From CAZIJH01 sp964539655 (lineage in GTDB: Archaea; Aenigmatarchaeota; Aenigmatarchaeia; CG10238-14; SCSR01), in assembly GCA_964539655.1 (NCBI GenBank), contig CAZIJH010000002.1, positions 86,623-150,622 on the forward strand: a stretch of 64,000 bases of DNA, given 5' to 3'. A program made the translations under genes and the position numbers. This document shows positions 31,273 through 40,052 of the stretch, piece by piece (positions within the stretch are counted from its first letter, which is position 1; each line of letters begins with the position of its first letter). Under the pieces are notes generated by a model. That model saw nothing but the letters and a program-made list of their open reading frames with translations, did not search any database and was not told the DNA's origin.

Positions 31273-31872
31273 TTACTTGCCCGCGGAAGCAGAGTGTACG
31301 CTGTTGCCACTACTTTTGTTAATCCAGTAGATTGCCAGTCCAGTTACCACGACGACTATGATAATCCCCAGGTCCTGAGAGCTTATTCCGGGTAAATAAA
31401 ATGACGGCGCTCCGTATCCTCCTCCTCCGATCCCTCCGAGATTTATTCCTGGAAATACAGCCGCGCCTCCGCTCGTTATGAAGACTCCGATTCCGAGTAT
31501 GGCCGCAATTCCTACAATCAGTCCGACATACTTTCCGAAATCAGGCTGCTCCTTGCCCGTGAGAGGTATGAAGAGCATGAACATCACTATGAGGAACGAG
31601 AGTATTGTCAGAACTATCATCAACGTTCCGGCAAAAAGGTTTGATATGAAAGTCGAGATCTGCATCGCGGCCGGACCCACAGGAGTGAAGACCATCACGA
31701 AAAGCGACGCGGACAGGGCAATTATCAGATTGATGTTTTTGGCTTCCTTGCCGAAAATCTTAGTCCTGTCGAGAAGTCCGTACAAAATCGCGAAAGTTAT
31801 GATGAACGGAAGGTAGAACTGGAATATTCCCAAGTCCTTTCCCATTGCGATTAAATCCGAAATTCCTGCCAT
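31273..31872 (-). CDS. Multi-pass membrane protein, cluster paralog 1
   Basis: The 199-residue protein has about five membrane helices. It carries the shared family start GIFQFYLPFIITFAILYGLL then RTKIFG (residues 15-40). A glycine-rich stretch (NLGGIGGGGYGAP) precedes the last helix. It is the last of four tandem minus-strand paralogs, 8 bases after the next. A pore-like or scaffold part of the surface machine is possible, but the function is unknown. Confidence 0.6.
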   Translation of the reverse strand: MAGISDLIAMGKDLGIFQFYLPFIITFAILYGLLDRTKIFGKEAKNINLIIALSASLFVMVFTPVGPAAMQISTFISNLFAGTLMIVLTILSFLIVMFMLFIPLTGKEQPDFGKYVGLIVGIAAILGIGVFITSGGAAVFPGINLGGIGGGGYGAPSFYLPGISSQDLGIIIVVVVTGLAIYWINKSSGNSVHSASAGK

Positions 31873-31879
31873 TTTTCAT

Positions 31880-32458
31880 TCAACTCTTCTTTCCGCCACC
31901 GAATCCAACTATCGCCGCGACGGACACGGCTAAAATAATTAGCACAATCAAAGTTAATATTGTTTCCTCTGAGAGACCCTGGCCGCCCGGACCGCCGAGA
32001 GAAGGCAAAAGTATTCCTCCGGGGATTATGAGATTCACTAGGCCGCTGGATATCAGCACGCCTGCGGCGATCAGAACTCCGAAAATCACAACGATTCCAG
32101 AACCCTTCTTGTCGAAAAGTTTCTGTCCGAGGGACGCGGCAAGATCTTCGGGAAGGAACATTCCCGTTATGAGAAGACCGACCACGATGACCATCATCAT
32201 CGATATTGCCTGCAGGAAAAACGCGGAAAGAGATTTTTCTATGTTTATTCCGAGAATCACCGGAGAAGCCCAGACCATGAAAGCCGCGACAAGAGAAACT
32301 ATCGTGTTGACCGCGACGTTCTCCTCGGCCTTTCCGAAAAGCCTTGATTTCCTGATTAGGCCGTAGAAAATCGCGGCAGTGAGCATGAACGGGAACAGGA
32401 ACTGGAAAGCCCCGAGGCTCTGCAGTTTCAGAATGACGATTTCAAACGGGGTTGGCAT
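31880..32458 (-). CDS. Multi-pass membrane protein, cluster paralog 2
   Basis: The 192-residue protein has four or five membrane helices and the shared start FEIVILKLQSLGAFQFLFPF, then AIFYGLIRKSRLFG. A loop LPSLGGPGGQGLSEE precedes the final helix. It lies one base after paralog 3, which indicates coupled translation. Confidence 0.6.
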   Translation of the reverse strand: MPTPFEIVILKLQSLGAFQFLFPFMLTAAIFYGLIRKSRLFGKAEENVAVNTIVSLVAAFMVWASPVILGINIEKSLSAFFLQAISMMMVIVVGLLITGMFLPEDLAASLGQKLFDKKGSGIVVIFGVLIAAGVLISSGLVNLIIPGGILLPSLGGPGGQGLSEETILTLIVLIILAVSVAAIVGFGGGKKS

Positions 32459-33013
32459 CTATCCCGCACCGCTCCTGAATATAGAACTCGCGATGAGTAT
32501 CAGCACCACGAAAATAATTAGGGCCGAAACGATTAATATTATGTCTGTCGGAGCCGACGGAGTAGTCGGGGTCTTTCCTGTCGCAGCAGGATTCGCTCCC
32601 AGCGTGAATATCTGCACCATTCCGCTCGTGACGAACAGCGCCACGCCTACAGCAAGCATTTCGTACACAGTCGTCCTCTTGGTGAACTGCTCTCCCAGAA
32701 CTTTCATAAGGTCGGGATAGAATACGCTCGCGAGGATCATGCCGACGACGAAAATCAAAATCCACGCTGTAGCCTGAGTGAAAAACGTCGCGAGCGGAGT
32801 CGCGAAGCTGAATCCGACGAGGATCGGGAAGCCGAGAATCATGAACGAGAGGGAAAGCGCGACGAAAGAATTCGTGACGATCGACTCTCCAAGTATCCTG
32901 GATTTTTTCAGAAGAGCGTAAAATATCGCGGCGCTGATGATGAACGGAAACAGGTAGTCGTAAAATCCGAGCTCAACCATTTTCTGCACAACGATCTCGA
33001 ACGGGTTCGCCAT
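32459..33013 (-). CDS. Multi-pass membrane protein, cluster paralog 3
   Basis: The 184-residue protein has four or five helices and the shared start FEIVVQKMVELGFYDYLFPF, then AIFYALLKKSRILG. A proline- and threonine-rich loop (GKTPTTPSAPTD) precedes the last helix. The FEIV.QK motif is shared with paralog 2, so these two are the closest pair. Confidence 0.6.
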   Translation of the reverse strand: MANPFEIVVQKMVELGFYDYLFPFIISAAIFYALLKKSRILGESIVTNSFVALSLSFMILGFPILVGFSFATPLATFFTQATAWILIFVVGMILASVFYPDLMKVLGEQFTKRTTVYEMLAVGVALFVTSGMVQIFTLGANPAATGKTPTTPSAPTDIILIVSALIIFVVLILIASSIFRSGAG

Positions 33014-33067
33014 TTTATCCTAATAGAAATTTGTTTTTCAGAATTTATTAAGCAATCGTGCTGCAAA

Positions 33068-33538
33068 TCAGGAATGCATTATGGTGTCTTCGTCCTCTTC
33101 GAGCCTTTTCAGCTGCTCGTAGACCGCGTGCATCTTGTCCTTGTCATTCTTTTCCTTGGCCTTGTTCAATTCCTTCCTGAGTTCCGCCTTCTGCTTCCTT
33201 ATGATTTTCAGCTTGCCCCACTTCGGCATGTTCTCGCTGTATATGTCGGCCGTCTTTCCTGTCGCATACATGCCAATTCCGAGGATGAAAATTATGCCGA
33301 ACGCTATCAATGCAGTATAGCCTCCGAGCTGCGATACGAATACCGTGAACGTTGCGAAATACGGAGTGCTTGCGACGAGGATGGAAATAACGATCGAAAT
33401 TACGAAGCTTATCTTCTTGTCGAAAAGTTTCAGCATGGAAACCATTCCGAAGAGCACGGCGAAAATGAGCAGGAACGGAAGAATGAAATTGTACAGAAGG
33501 TCGGCCGGGATGATCCGCGCGTAGTCAGTCAAAGCCAT
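33068..33538 (-). CDS. Multi-pass membrane protein with coiled-coil tail, cluster paralog 4
   Basis: The 156-residue protein starts ALTDYARIIPADLLYNFILP then FLLIFAVLFGMVSMLKLFD, which matches the paralogs' first helix. Two more helices follow, then a basic and acidic helical tail from residue 110 (IRKQKAELRKELNKAKEKND). The tail is shared in type with paralog 5 and may reach into the cytosol. It is first in the minus-strand operon. Confidence 0.6.
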   Translation of the reverse strand: MALTDYARIIPADLLYNFILPFLLIFAVLFGMVSMLKLFDKKISFVISIVISILVASTPYFATFTVFVSQLGGYTALIAFGIIFILGIGMYATGKTADIYSENMPKWGKLKIIRKQKAELRKELNKAKEKNDKDKMHAVYEQLKRLEEDEDTIMHS

Positions 33539-33615
33539 AAAGAAAATTGTTCTTCAACGCCTATATTCTTTAGCCGGGCAACGTTTTTTATATTCTTTTA
33601 ATCACAATTTCTTTT

Positions 33616-34341
33616 ATGAAAAAAGTCATCGCAGGTTTTCTTGGCGCGTTCATTTCGATTTCGATTTTAACTAATGTTGTTCTGGCTCAAGGATTGGAAA
33701 ATCCGGCGAAATTTCCGGTCGTTTTGAACAGCGACATGACGAGCTTCCTTACCAAAATCCTTAACATTCCTAGCGAGTGGCTGACCGGAAACGCAATTCT
33801 GTTCAACGTATTCCTTCCGTTCCTTGCAATTTTCATGATAGTTCTGGGATTCATGAAGACGCTAAGAATTTTCCAGACAAGCGGAGCCATACAGTGGGTT
33901 CTGTCTTTCCTGATCGCGTTCATGACATTTCCAACTTCCGCATTTTTGTACATAGTCAGCTTCTTCCTCCAGCTGTCTGGAGTTGTTGCTGTTCTAGGAT
34001 TCGTCGCGCTGTTCATCGGAGGAGTAGCGCTGACCACAGGATTGGGGATAAGAAAAAGGCAGTGGAGATATGAAAGAGCTGGGCATCTCAAGGATGTTTA
34101 CAAAAATACTCTTCTGAGTTCTAAAAGGGAAGTCGATAACATGGACAAGAGAATAGAACAAATCGAGGACAGGATTGAAGACATAAGGACGATAAGATTG
34201 CCTGCGGCCGCTGGCGATGCGAATTTGGTAAACTCGTTGAACGCAGAAATAAAACAGTTGGAAGACAAGAAAAAAGAATTTGCAGTAAGGTTGAAAGAAC
34301 TAATCAAACAGGCGCAAGACATTCAAAGGTCGAAACTATAG
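33616..34341 (+). CDS. Multi-pass membrane protein with signal peptide and coiled-coil tail, cluster paralog 5
   Basis: The 241-residue protein has a signal peptide (KKVIAGFLGAFISISILTNV then VLAQGL). It carries the family segment NAILFNVFLPFLAIFMIVLG then FMKTLRIFQ, three or four helices, and a C-terminal coiled coil (SKREVDNMDKRIEQIEDRIE). It is transcribed divergently from paralogs 1-4 with its own TATA-like run (ttttatattctttta, about 33587-33601). Confidence 0.62.
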   Translation: MKKVIAGFLGAFISISILTNVVLAQGLENPAKFPVVLNSDMTSFLTKILNIPSEWLTGNAILFNVFLPFLAIFMIVLGFMKTLRIFQTSGAIQWVLSFLIAFMTFPTSAFLYIVSFFLQLSGVVAVLGFVALFIGGVALTTGLGIRKRQWRYERAGHLKDVYKNTLLSSKREVDNMDKRIEQIEDRIEDIRTIRLPAAAGDANLVNSLNAEIKQLEDKKKEFAVRLKELIKQAQDIQRSKL

Positions 34342-34355
34342 ACCTTTTACGGAAA

Positions 34356-35537
34356 TTATTTTCTAACTTTGTTGTAAACTTCTATAACTCTGTCCGCTAT
34401 CCTGTCAAGCGAATATTTTTCAGTCGCAACTTTCTTCACTGTCTCCGCGTTTTTCTTGGCCCTTTCAGGGTTGTCCATGATCCAATTCACATTCTTTGCT
34501 ATCTGGTCGGGGCGATGCGGCTCGATTCCATATGCGAGCATCGGATCAACGAAAAACTCGTGCGGACCTTCTATGTCAGAAACCACTACTGGAGTTCCCA
34601 TCATCATCGCTTCAAGAGCGACCAGGCCGAAAGATTCTTTGTACGTCGGCAAAACAAGAACGTCCGACGCCTTGTAAAATGCCGCCAGCTCCCTTTTCGG
34701 AACCCATTTGCTGAAGTATACGCTGCCTTGAAGATTGTTCGCTGACGCGCAATTCAAAATTTCTTTTTTCGCTTCCCCTTCCCCTACAAAAAGTAGCGAA
34801 GAATTTTCGTGCCCGTCCTTGACTTCGCGGAACGCTTCTGTGAGATCGAGAACGCCTTTGTCTCTCACGAGCCTGCCAGCGAACATAGCGATTTTTCCAT
34901 CCGGATATTGCCGATTGAAATTCCTTTTTTTAATTTCTCCCAATCCTGCGACCTTTGGATCAGAATTGAACTTGTAGAAATTCGATCCGTTCGGAATAAC
35001 GTCGGATTTGTGCGCAATAGAAATTTCCGGATGATAAAATTTGCTGAGATCGACGTACGACTTGGACGGACAAATTATCCTGTCTGCCAAATCCATGAGA
35101 GCAAGCTGATTTTCAGAATACCTTTTGTATCCCTGCAAAAATCTTTGCCTTTCGTTGTCGGGCATTAAATCCAATTTCGGTTTCATCTCTCCGAGAAGCT
35201 CGTGTGAAATAAGGCTATGCATCAGATAGACAATGCTCGCATTCGTCAGACTTTTTGTCATTCGAAATTCATGCGGGGACATCGTGCACGAATTGAAATG
35301 AAGCACGTCGTATTTCTTGAGATTCACGTGTTCTGTGTCGTTCATGAATCTTTGCCAATTCCCAAACTGGAATGTCCTGCCGTTTTGTTCGTAAGTGACA
35401 GCTCCATACGGATTGTTGTAGACAGCATCGGCCTGAATACCCCTTTCCTCAAGAGACTGCTTCAAGTCTTTTGCGACCTCGGTCGCACCGCCGTTCCCGT
35501 TCCAGTTGAAAAATAGCACGTTTTGGAAGTCCCTCAT
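34356..35537 (-). CDS. Glycosyltransferase family 4 protein
   Basis: The 393-residue GT-B protein has NWNGNGGATEVAKDLKQSLE at the start, IAMFAGRLVRDKGVLDLTEA, then VLVLPTYKESFGLVALEAMM, a typical E-x7-E donor-binding motif. It transfers a sugar from a nucleotide donor, probably for a surface glycan. It is separated by one base from the kinase-like gene, so they are likely coupled. Confidence 0.92.
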   Translation of the reverse strand: MRDFQNVLFFNWNGNGGATEVAKDLKQSLEERGIQADAVYNNPYGAVTYEQNGRTFQFGNWQRFMNDTEHVNLKKYDVLHFNSCTMSPHEFRMTKSLTNASIVYLMHSLISHELLGEMKPKLDLMPDNERQRFLQGYKRYSENQLALMDLADRIICPSKSYVDLSKFYHPEISIAHKSDVIPNGSNFYKFNSDPKVAGLGEIKKRNFNRQYPDGKIAMFAGRLVRDKGVLDLTEAFREVKDGHENSSLLFVGEGEAKKEILNCASANNLQGSVYFSKWVPKRELAAFYKASDVLVLPTYKESFGLVALEAMMMGTPVVVSDIEGPHEFFVDPMLAYGIEPHRPDQIAKNVNWIMDNPERAKKNAETVKKVATEKYSLDRIADRVIEVYNKVRK

Positions 35538-35538
35538 T

Positions 35539-36450
35539 TCATTCAGGCTCCTTTTTCAGAAATTCCGCGGATTTTTCCAAAAGCGACTCCCTAGACATTC
35601 CAGACACGAGCTTTGCCTTGTCGAAGAACGATTTGGCCGCATAAAATTCCGCCTCTGTTCCAAAATCGGTCCCGTATCCGGTTTCGTAACCCTCCAAAAA
35701 TTTCGCCAGCGAAGAATCGACGGAATCAGCACCGAGCAACTTGTTATACAAATGGAATTTGTTGTTCGCGAGAAACACACCAACGTCTTTTGCCACGGGC
35801 CCGATAGTTCCTTGCAAATCGATCGAATACAGACCATCCGGCTCTTGTATGAAATGCAGCAGGCTCGGATCGCCGTGAAGCATTCCAAATTTTGAAATGT
35901 AAGATTTTTCCTTCAGCTGCTCGAGCATTCCTTTCAGTGCCGAAGCCGCTTCGCTGTCAAACTGCGCGCGGTCCAATCCGAAATAAAAACTTCTGAATTC
36001 GTCGGTCTCTCCGAGAACATATTTTTTTTCTTCCGCGTCGATTTCGTGCAATCTCGACATCCATCCGTTGCACGCTTCTAATGATTTGTCGATGTCCGAA
36101 ACTTCTTTGATATTTTCTAAGTAAGACCTTCCCAAAAGCCTCTGTTGCAAAAGGATGCCGTCTTCCGGATAAAAACCAATCAGTTCAGCCACCTTGTAAG
36201 GAGGCTTGTCGAAACCAATCTGCCACAATTTTTTCATGCACCCTGCCTCGTTTTCCAAAAGTCGCTTCTGCGCCGGAGAAGAACCTGCAACTTTGGCAAC
36301 TAATCCCTTGTGGCGGAATTCGGGAGTGTAAAAGAAAAAAACTTGGTTGTCAATAGTCTGCATCAGGGCGCGATCCTCAATTGAAATAGGCGTGAACTCG
36401 CGAATCCTTTTCTGCAACTTTTGCACCAATTCGCTGTTCACATCAATCAT
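35539..36450 (-). CDS. Aminoglycoside/choline phosphotransferase-like kinase
   Basis: The 303-residue protein has MLHGDPSLLHFIQEPDGLYS then IDLQGTIGPVAKDVGVFL, which match the catalytic HGD loop and the metal-binding D of APH-fold kinases. The N-terminal lobe has GLVAKVAGSSPAQKRLLENE (lysine and glutamate). The substrate could be a sugar, amino alcohol or lipid. Its gene precedes and couples to the glycosyltransferase, so a role in glycan or lipid decoration is plausible. Confidence 0.75.
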   Translation of the reverse strand: MIDVNSELVQKLQKRIREFTPISIEDRALMQTIDNQVFFFYTPEFRHKGLVAKVAGSSPAQKRLLENEAGCMKKLWQIGFDKPPYKVAELIGFYPEDGILLQQRLLGRSYLENIKEVSDIDKSLEACNGWMSRLHEIDAEEKKYVLGETDEFRSFYFGLDRAQFDSEAASALKGMLEQLKEKSYISKFGMLHGDPSLLHFIQEPDGLYSIDLQGTIGPVAKDVGVFLANNKFHLYNKLLGADSVDSSLAKFLEGYETGYGTDFGTEAEFYAAKSFFDKAKLVSGMSRESLLEKSAEFLKKEPE

Positions 36451-36517
36451 CTTCTAATTGTATCCGATAACCGACTACTTAGAGGTTGATGATACAAAAA
36501 ACATGAAATTAAAGAAT

Positions 36518-36751
36518 TCAAACTTCGTTTTTGTATCTCATTACGTCTCTCACAAGTTGTGAGACGCTCTTGGCCAATCTAAGGTCTTCAATCGTCGGTA
36601 TTCTGCCTGCAGCATTGTAAGTACCAGGCGTAGTATCCAACAGACTTCCAACCATCGCTTCCGAAGAAGTGGCTACAGTTTGATAGAAACTGCAACCTGC
36701 TTTCTTGACGTCGCGTTTAGCTGACCAAATTTTTCCACCAGGTATGTCCAT
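36518..36751 (-). CDS. Small hypothetical protein
   Basis: The 77-residue protein has no signal, membrane segment or known motif. The centre is rich in serine and threonine (QTVATSSEAMVGSLLDTTPG) and the end is a helix (DLRLAKSVSQLVRDVMRYKN). It is upstream of the kinase-like gene on the same strand. A GGTGATAA-like ribosome binding site precedes the ATG. Confidence 0.45.
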   Translation of the reverse strand: MDIPGGKIWSAKRDVKKAGCSFYQTVATSSEAMVGSLLDTTPGTYNAAGRIPTIEDLRLAKSVSQLVRDVMRYKNEV

Positions 36752-36870
36752 TTTATCACCTTCCAGTGAATACTAATCGGGTATATTTAAGCATTTCGAT
36801 TATTCACTATATATTAGTAGTAAATTCTAGACTCGCTATATTTACCAGAATCCTCACAATTCCATTTAAG

Positions 36871-38034
36871 ATGGAAGCCGGCTATTTTGCTGAGTACGTA
36901 AATTCCGTGCTGGAATCGGACTTCTTCCCGGAAGTCTTCACCCCCATAAAAGTCGACGACTATTTTCTCGGATCCCGAAATTCGAGGCTCGAAGGGACGA
37001 TCTTAGACAAGATGCTGAATTCGGACATGGACGGCGTCTGGAATTCGAAGGATTCGCGCAGTTTCGCAGAAGGATGGGTGGAAGCGATCGGAAACAAATA
37101 CGGGTTTTCTGATTCGCAGAAAAAAGAAATTCTGAAAAACCTGGTCATCGCGCAGAAAACTTTCGACAGCGAAAGGGCGAAGAAAGCGATCATGCCTCTG
37201 ATCGACGCGGGGCTCACTTACGAAGCGCATATCGACGCATGCGCGTACGGCGCAAGCAATCCGAAAATAGTGCCGGGCGCGATGCAATTCAGAGATGAAA
37301 TGCTGAAGTCCGGATACGCGATTGTCCTGAATTCGCTGTCGCCAATTGAAATGGTACAGATTGTCGGGCATGAAAGGCTCGGAATCCCGGCATCAAATTG
37401 TTTCGGAACCAGGCTGTTCGACGAGAATCACAAAATCCTAGCCGAGCCGGAATTCAATTTCTCTCCGACAAAAAGAATAAACACCGACGTGTACAAACCG
37501 CAGCACGGTCTCACCGAAAGAACCTTGGAAATAACATTGGGAGACGAAATTTCCGACGCGCAGATGAGATCGAGGATTGGCTTGCATCCATTCATACTGG
37601 TCGCAAACGCAAACGACAATCTTCCGTTGGGAACGAAGTTGAAATTTCCGGAAGGGAGAGAATGCATCTTTCCGCTTGCAAAAAAGATCAAGCAGTACGA
37701 AGTCGCGTTGGTCGAAATCGCTCTCGGGAAAGATGTGAGATCGTCGTGCAGAAAAAGCCTGGAGATAAGGCGGCTGTTCGAAGAACTGAAAAACAATCAG
37801 AGCCGCGAAAAAATTTTATCCGAATCCATCAGAAATTTCATGCAGTCAAAAATTCCGGCTATGCAATACGGGTCATGCGAAAGAATCAACAGTCTTCTGA
37901 ATCGCGCTGCAATGAAATCGCAAACCGACAAAATAAAGATTTTCGAAAAAATATTGTACGAAGAACTGAAAACTTACACGTTCGAATTCGGATCCAGCGC
38001 GGAAGTTGTAGAAAAAATATCGAATTTCAATTGA
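36871..38034 (+). CDS. Hypothetical protein with a HAD-like middle region
   Basis: The protein has 387 residues from the ATG at 36871, chosen because a TATA run (tatatttacc) lies about 25 bases upstream; earlier starts read a hydrophobic A+T-rich stretch. PGAMQFRDEMLKSGYAIVLN then SLSPIEMVQIVGHERLGIPA resembles the cap and motif II of HAD phosphatases (a serine in VLNSLSP). GDEISDAQM resembles motif IV. The N-terminal aspartate motif is not clear. It is possibly a degenerate phosphatase. Confidence 0.5.
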   Translation: MEAGYFAEYVNSVLESDFFPEVFTPIKVDDYFLGSRNSRLEGTILDKMLNSDMDGVWNSKDSRSFAEGWVEAIGNKYGFSDSQKKEILKNLVIAQKTFDSERAKKAIMPLIDAGLTYEAHIDACAYGASNPKIVPGAMQFRDEMLKSGYAIVLNSLSPIEMVQIVGHERLGIPASNCFGTRLFDENHKILAEPEFNFSPTKRINTDVYKPQHGLTERTLEITLGDEISDAQMRSRIGLHPFILVANANDNLPLGTKLKFPEGRECIFPLAKKIKQYEVALVEIALGKDVRSSCRKSLEIRRLFEELKNNQSREKILSESIRNFMQSKIPAMQYGSCERINSLLNRAAMKSQTDKIKIFEKILYEELKTYTFEFGSSAEVVEKISNFN

Positions 38035-38824
38035 TGTTGCCGATCAGTTTGTCGAATCTTCCTTTGATGACGCGCTTGTACTGCGGTCCTATCTGCTCGT
38101 TGTCCCCTATCCCTTCCAGATCCTCGACAAGCGATTCCCATTTTGCAGCTACCTCGGGAGACGGCGGTGAAGAGTAGAGAGTCTTACCTACTTCCTTGGA
38201 CCATTTCTTCACCTCCTTGCCGAGCGTCACCTCGTCCATCAGCGCGCTAGCAAGACCGAGCAATTGGTCCTTTAAAGTTGACTGGTCCTTGGAAAATTGC
38301 AGATATGTCTGCGCACTTTGTTGCGGGATTTGTTGCGCAGATGCGGCCAACCTTTGTTTCAGATTTTCATTCTCGTCTATCTTTCTTTGTTCAAGAATTT
38401 CATCGGGCGTCTGCACTTCAATCCCCATTTTTCTAAAATGATTGATTATTACGCCCGACCGTTCAATGTATTCTTTGGTGGCCTGTAATTTCATCTCAAA
38501 AATATTTGCGTCGGAAGACAAGAATGCTAACTTTTTCACAATCACATCAGGTTGCAATTTGTATTTCAGCGAACCTTTCTCAGTTTTAGCCTTCTCAATC
38601 AGATTTGCTGCAGATGCATAGACTTCCTTGATTTCTGTATTCTTTTTCACTTCATCGTAAAGGCCGATTTCGCTGAGAGCGCTTGCTGCAAACATCAGAT
38701 AAGCATCAATCTGACCCCTTTCCCAATTATGTTCGTTATTGTTGTATCGTAATTCTCTCAACGAGAAAATCAGATCGGCATTTTTCCTGCTCAGCCTTTT
38801 CAGAGCTTGTTGAAAAGTTGCCAT
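38027..38824 (-). CDS. Helical hypothetical protein with coiled coil
   Basis: The 265-residue protein is mostly helix and has no signal or membrane segment. The middle is a coiled coil followed by a glutamine-rich patch (ASAQQIPQQSAQTYLQFSKD). The end (SLVEDLEGIGDNEQIGPQYK) is acidic then basic. It overlaps the convergent upstream gene by eight bases. Position next to the two coiled-coil genes and the ATPase suggests a cytosolic part of the machine, but nothing proves it. Confidence 0.5.
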   Translation of the reverse strand: MATFQQALKRLSRKNADLIFSLRELRYNNNEHNWERGQIDAYLMFAASALSEIGLYDEVKKNTEIKEVYASAANLIEKAKTEKGSLKYKLQPDVIVKKLAFLSSDANIFEMKLQATKEYIERSGVIINHFRKMGIEVQTPDEILEQRKIDENENLKQRLAASAQQIPQQSAQTYLQFSKDQSTLKDQLLGLASALMDEVTLGKEVKKWSKEVGKTLYSSPPSPEVAAKWESLVEDLEGIGDNEQIGPQYKRVIKGRFDKLIGNIN

Positions 38825-38850
38825 TTGTTAAAATTAGTGAAGTTAGAAAT

Positions 38851-39543
38851 TTATCCTTCTTTTTTCATCTTCTGCACGACGTCTCCGAGACCGCGCACGG
38901 ATTCAATCAGCGCCGGAAGAGTTTCCTTGAAAGCCCTCTCCAGGCTCCCGACTCTCGACCCGATGTCGTTGACGGTGTCGTTGAAATTCTCTATCCTGTT
39001 CGCGACTTCGTGCGATTCGGATTTGCCCTGAGAAATCTGCACAATCTTTTCGTTCACAGAATTTATTTTCCCGTCAAGCTCGTTGATCTTCTTTTCCATG
39101 TCTCCTATTTTGTCCGAGAATTCGGACACTCTTGCCTGAACTATGTAATCAATGTAATCTTCCGTCGGATATTGCGCGGAATAATCTTCGGGCAGAGAAG
39201 TTTCCGGAATCTGCGGCATCAATTCGTTAATGTCCGGCTGCTGCTCTTTCTGCGGAAGTTGCGGAAGCTGGGGAGCCGCTGACATTTGAGGAGCCTGATA
39301 AGGAGTCGGTTGCGGCGCTGAAGCCGTCTGATGCTGCTCACCGCTCACTCCGATCTGCAGAGCCTGCGTCAATGCCTTGTCTATTTCCTCGGGAGAAAAA
39401 CCGTCCCTTCTCAAAACGTCTATCATCTCCGGCTCGGAAAATCCGCGCGATGCGAGCTCTCTCACGCGGTCGACCGGAACCATTCCCTTTCCTTGGATGA
39501 CTCCGGGAGACTTTTTTTTCATAAAAGGAAGCTCGAGATCCAT
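38851..39543 (-). CDS. Coiled-coil protein with helical pair and Pro/Gln-rich linker
   Basis: The protein has 230 residues from the ATG at 39543. The N-terminal VDRVRELASRGFSEPEMIDV then LRRDGFSPEEIDKALTQALQ is a pair of short helical units as in UBA-like domains. Residues about 75-120 are rich in proline and glutamine (SAPQPTPYQAPQMSAAPQLP). A coiled coil follows (EFSDKIGDMEKKINELDGKI). It is likely cytosolic and lies close to the ATPase, so it may be a scaffold. Confidence 0.55.
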   Translation of the reverse strand: MDLELPFMKKKSPGVIQGKGMVPVDRVRELASRGFSEPEMIDVLRRDGFSPEEIDKALTQALQIGVSGEQHQTASAPQPTPYQAPQMSAAPQLPQLPQKEQQPDINELMPQIPETSLPEDYSAQYPTEDYIDYIVQARVSEFSDKIGDMEKKINELDGKINSVNEKIVQISQGKSESHEVANRIENFNDTVNDIGSRVGSLERAFKETLPALIESVRGLGDVVQKMKKEG

Positions 39544-39600
39544 CAAATCACAATAAACTAATTTTCTTTTTGAGCTATATTAAAACTACGTTTTTAGTTT

Positions 39601-39996
39601 TCAAGTTCTTCTCGGCCTGCTGGCGGATTCCTCGATTTCCTTCTTTGTTTCCTCCTTCGTCGCCAGACCTGAAGTAAGAGGGTTCATCAGGCTGATGTAG
39701 GATTCAAGCTCCCTTATGTCGTTCTTCGCGACTTTCTTGCTGAGGTCGCCGACGATTTTCGAAATCTCCGCCTCGATGACCACTAGCCTATCCAAAATAT
39801 TCTTCACGCTTTCAGAAAGCTTGTCAATGCTGGCTTTGGTTTCAGACGTGTGGCTGCTTGTCTGCTCCTCGAGCGAGGCCATGCTCATCTCAATCCTGTC
39901 GATCCTCTGCTCCATCACCCTGATTCTCCGCGCGTCCTCGTTTATCCTTTTCACGATTTCGCTCGTCAGCACGCGTATGTCCGCAGTCTCTACCAT
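39601..39996 (-). CDS. Coiled-coil protein, possibly FlaC/D-like
   Basis: The protein has 131 residues from the ATG at 39996. It is one long coiled coil (RIRVMEQRIDRIEMSMASLE, then KASIDKLSESVKNILDRLVV) with a C-terminal ELESYISLMNPLTSGLATKE. That last segment brings to mind the C-terminal part of archaellum accessory coiled-coil proteins, but the match is loose. It is divergent from the ATPase gene across 56 bases, so both may share control. Confidence 0.5.
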   Translation of the reverse strand: MVETADIRVLTSEIVKRINEDARRIRVMEQRIDRIEMSMASLEEQTSSHTSETKASIDKLSESVKNILDRLVVIEAEISKIVGDLSKKVAKNDIRELESYISLMNPLTSGLATKEETKKEIEESASRPRRT

Positions 39997-40052
39997 GAAA
40001 ACCAGACCATAAGTAATATTTGCCGTCAACAGCAGATAAATTATATTCAGAT

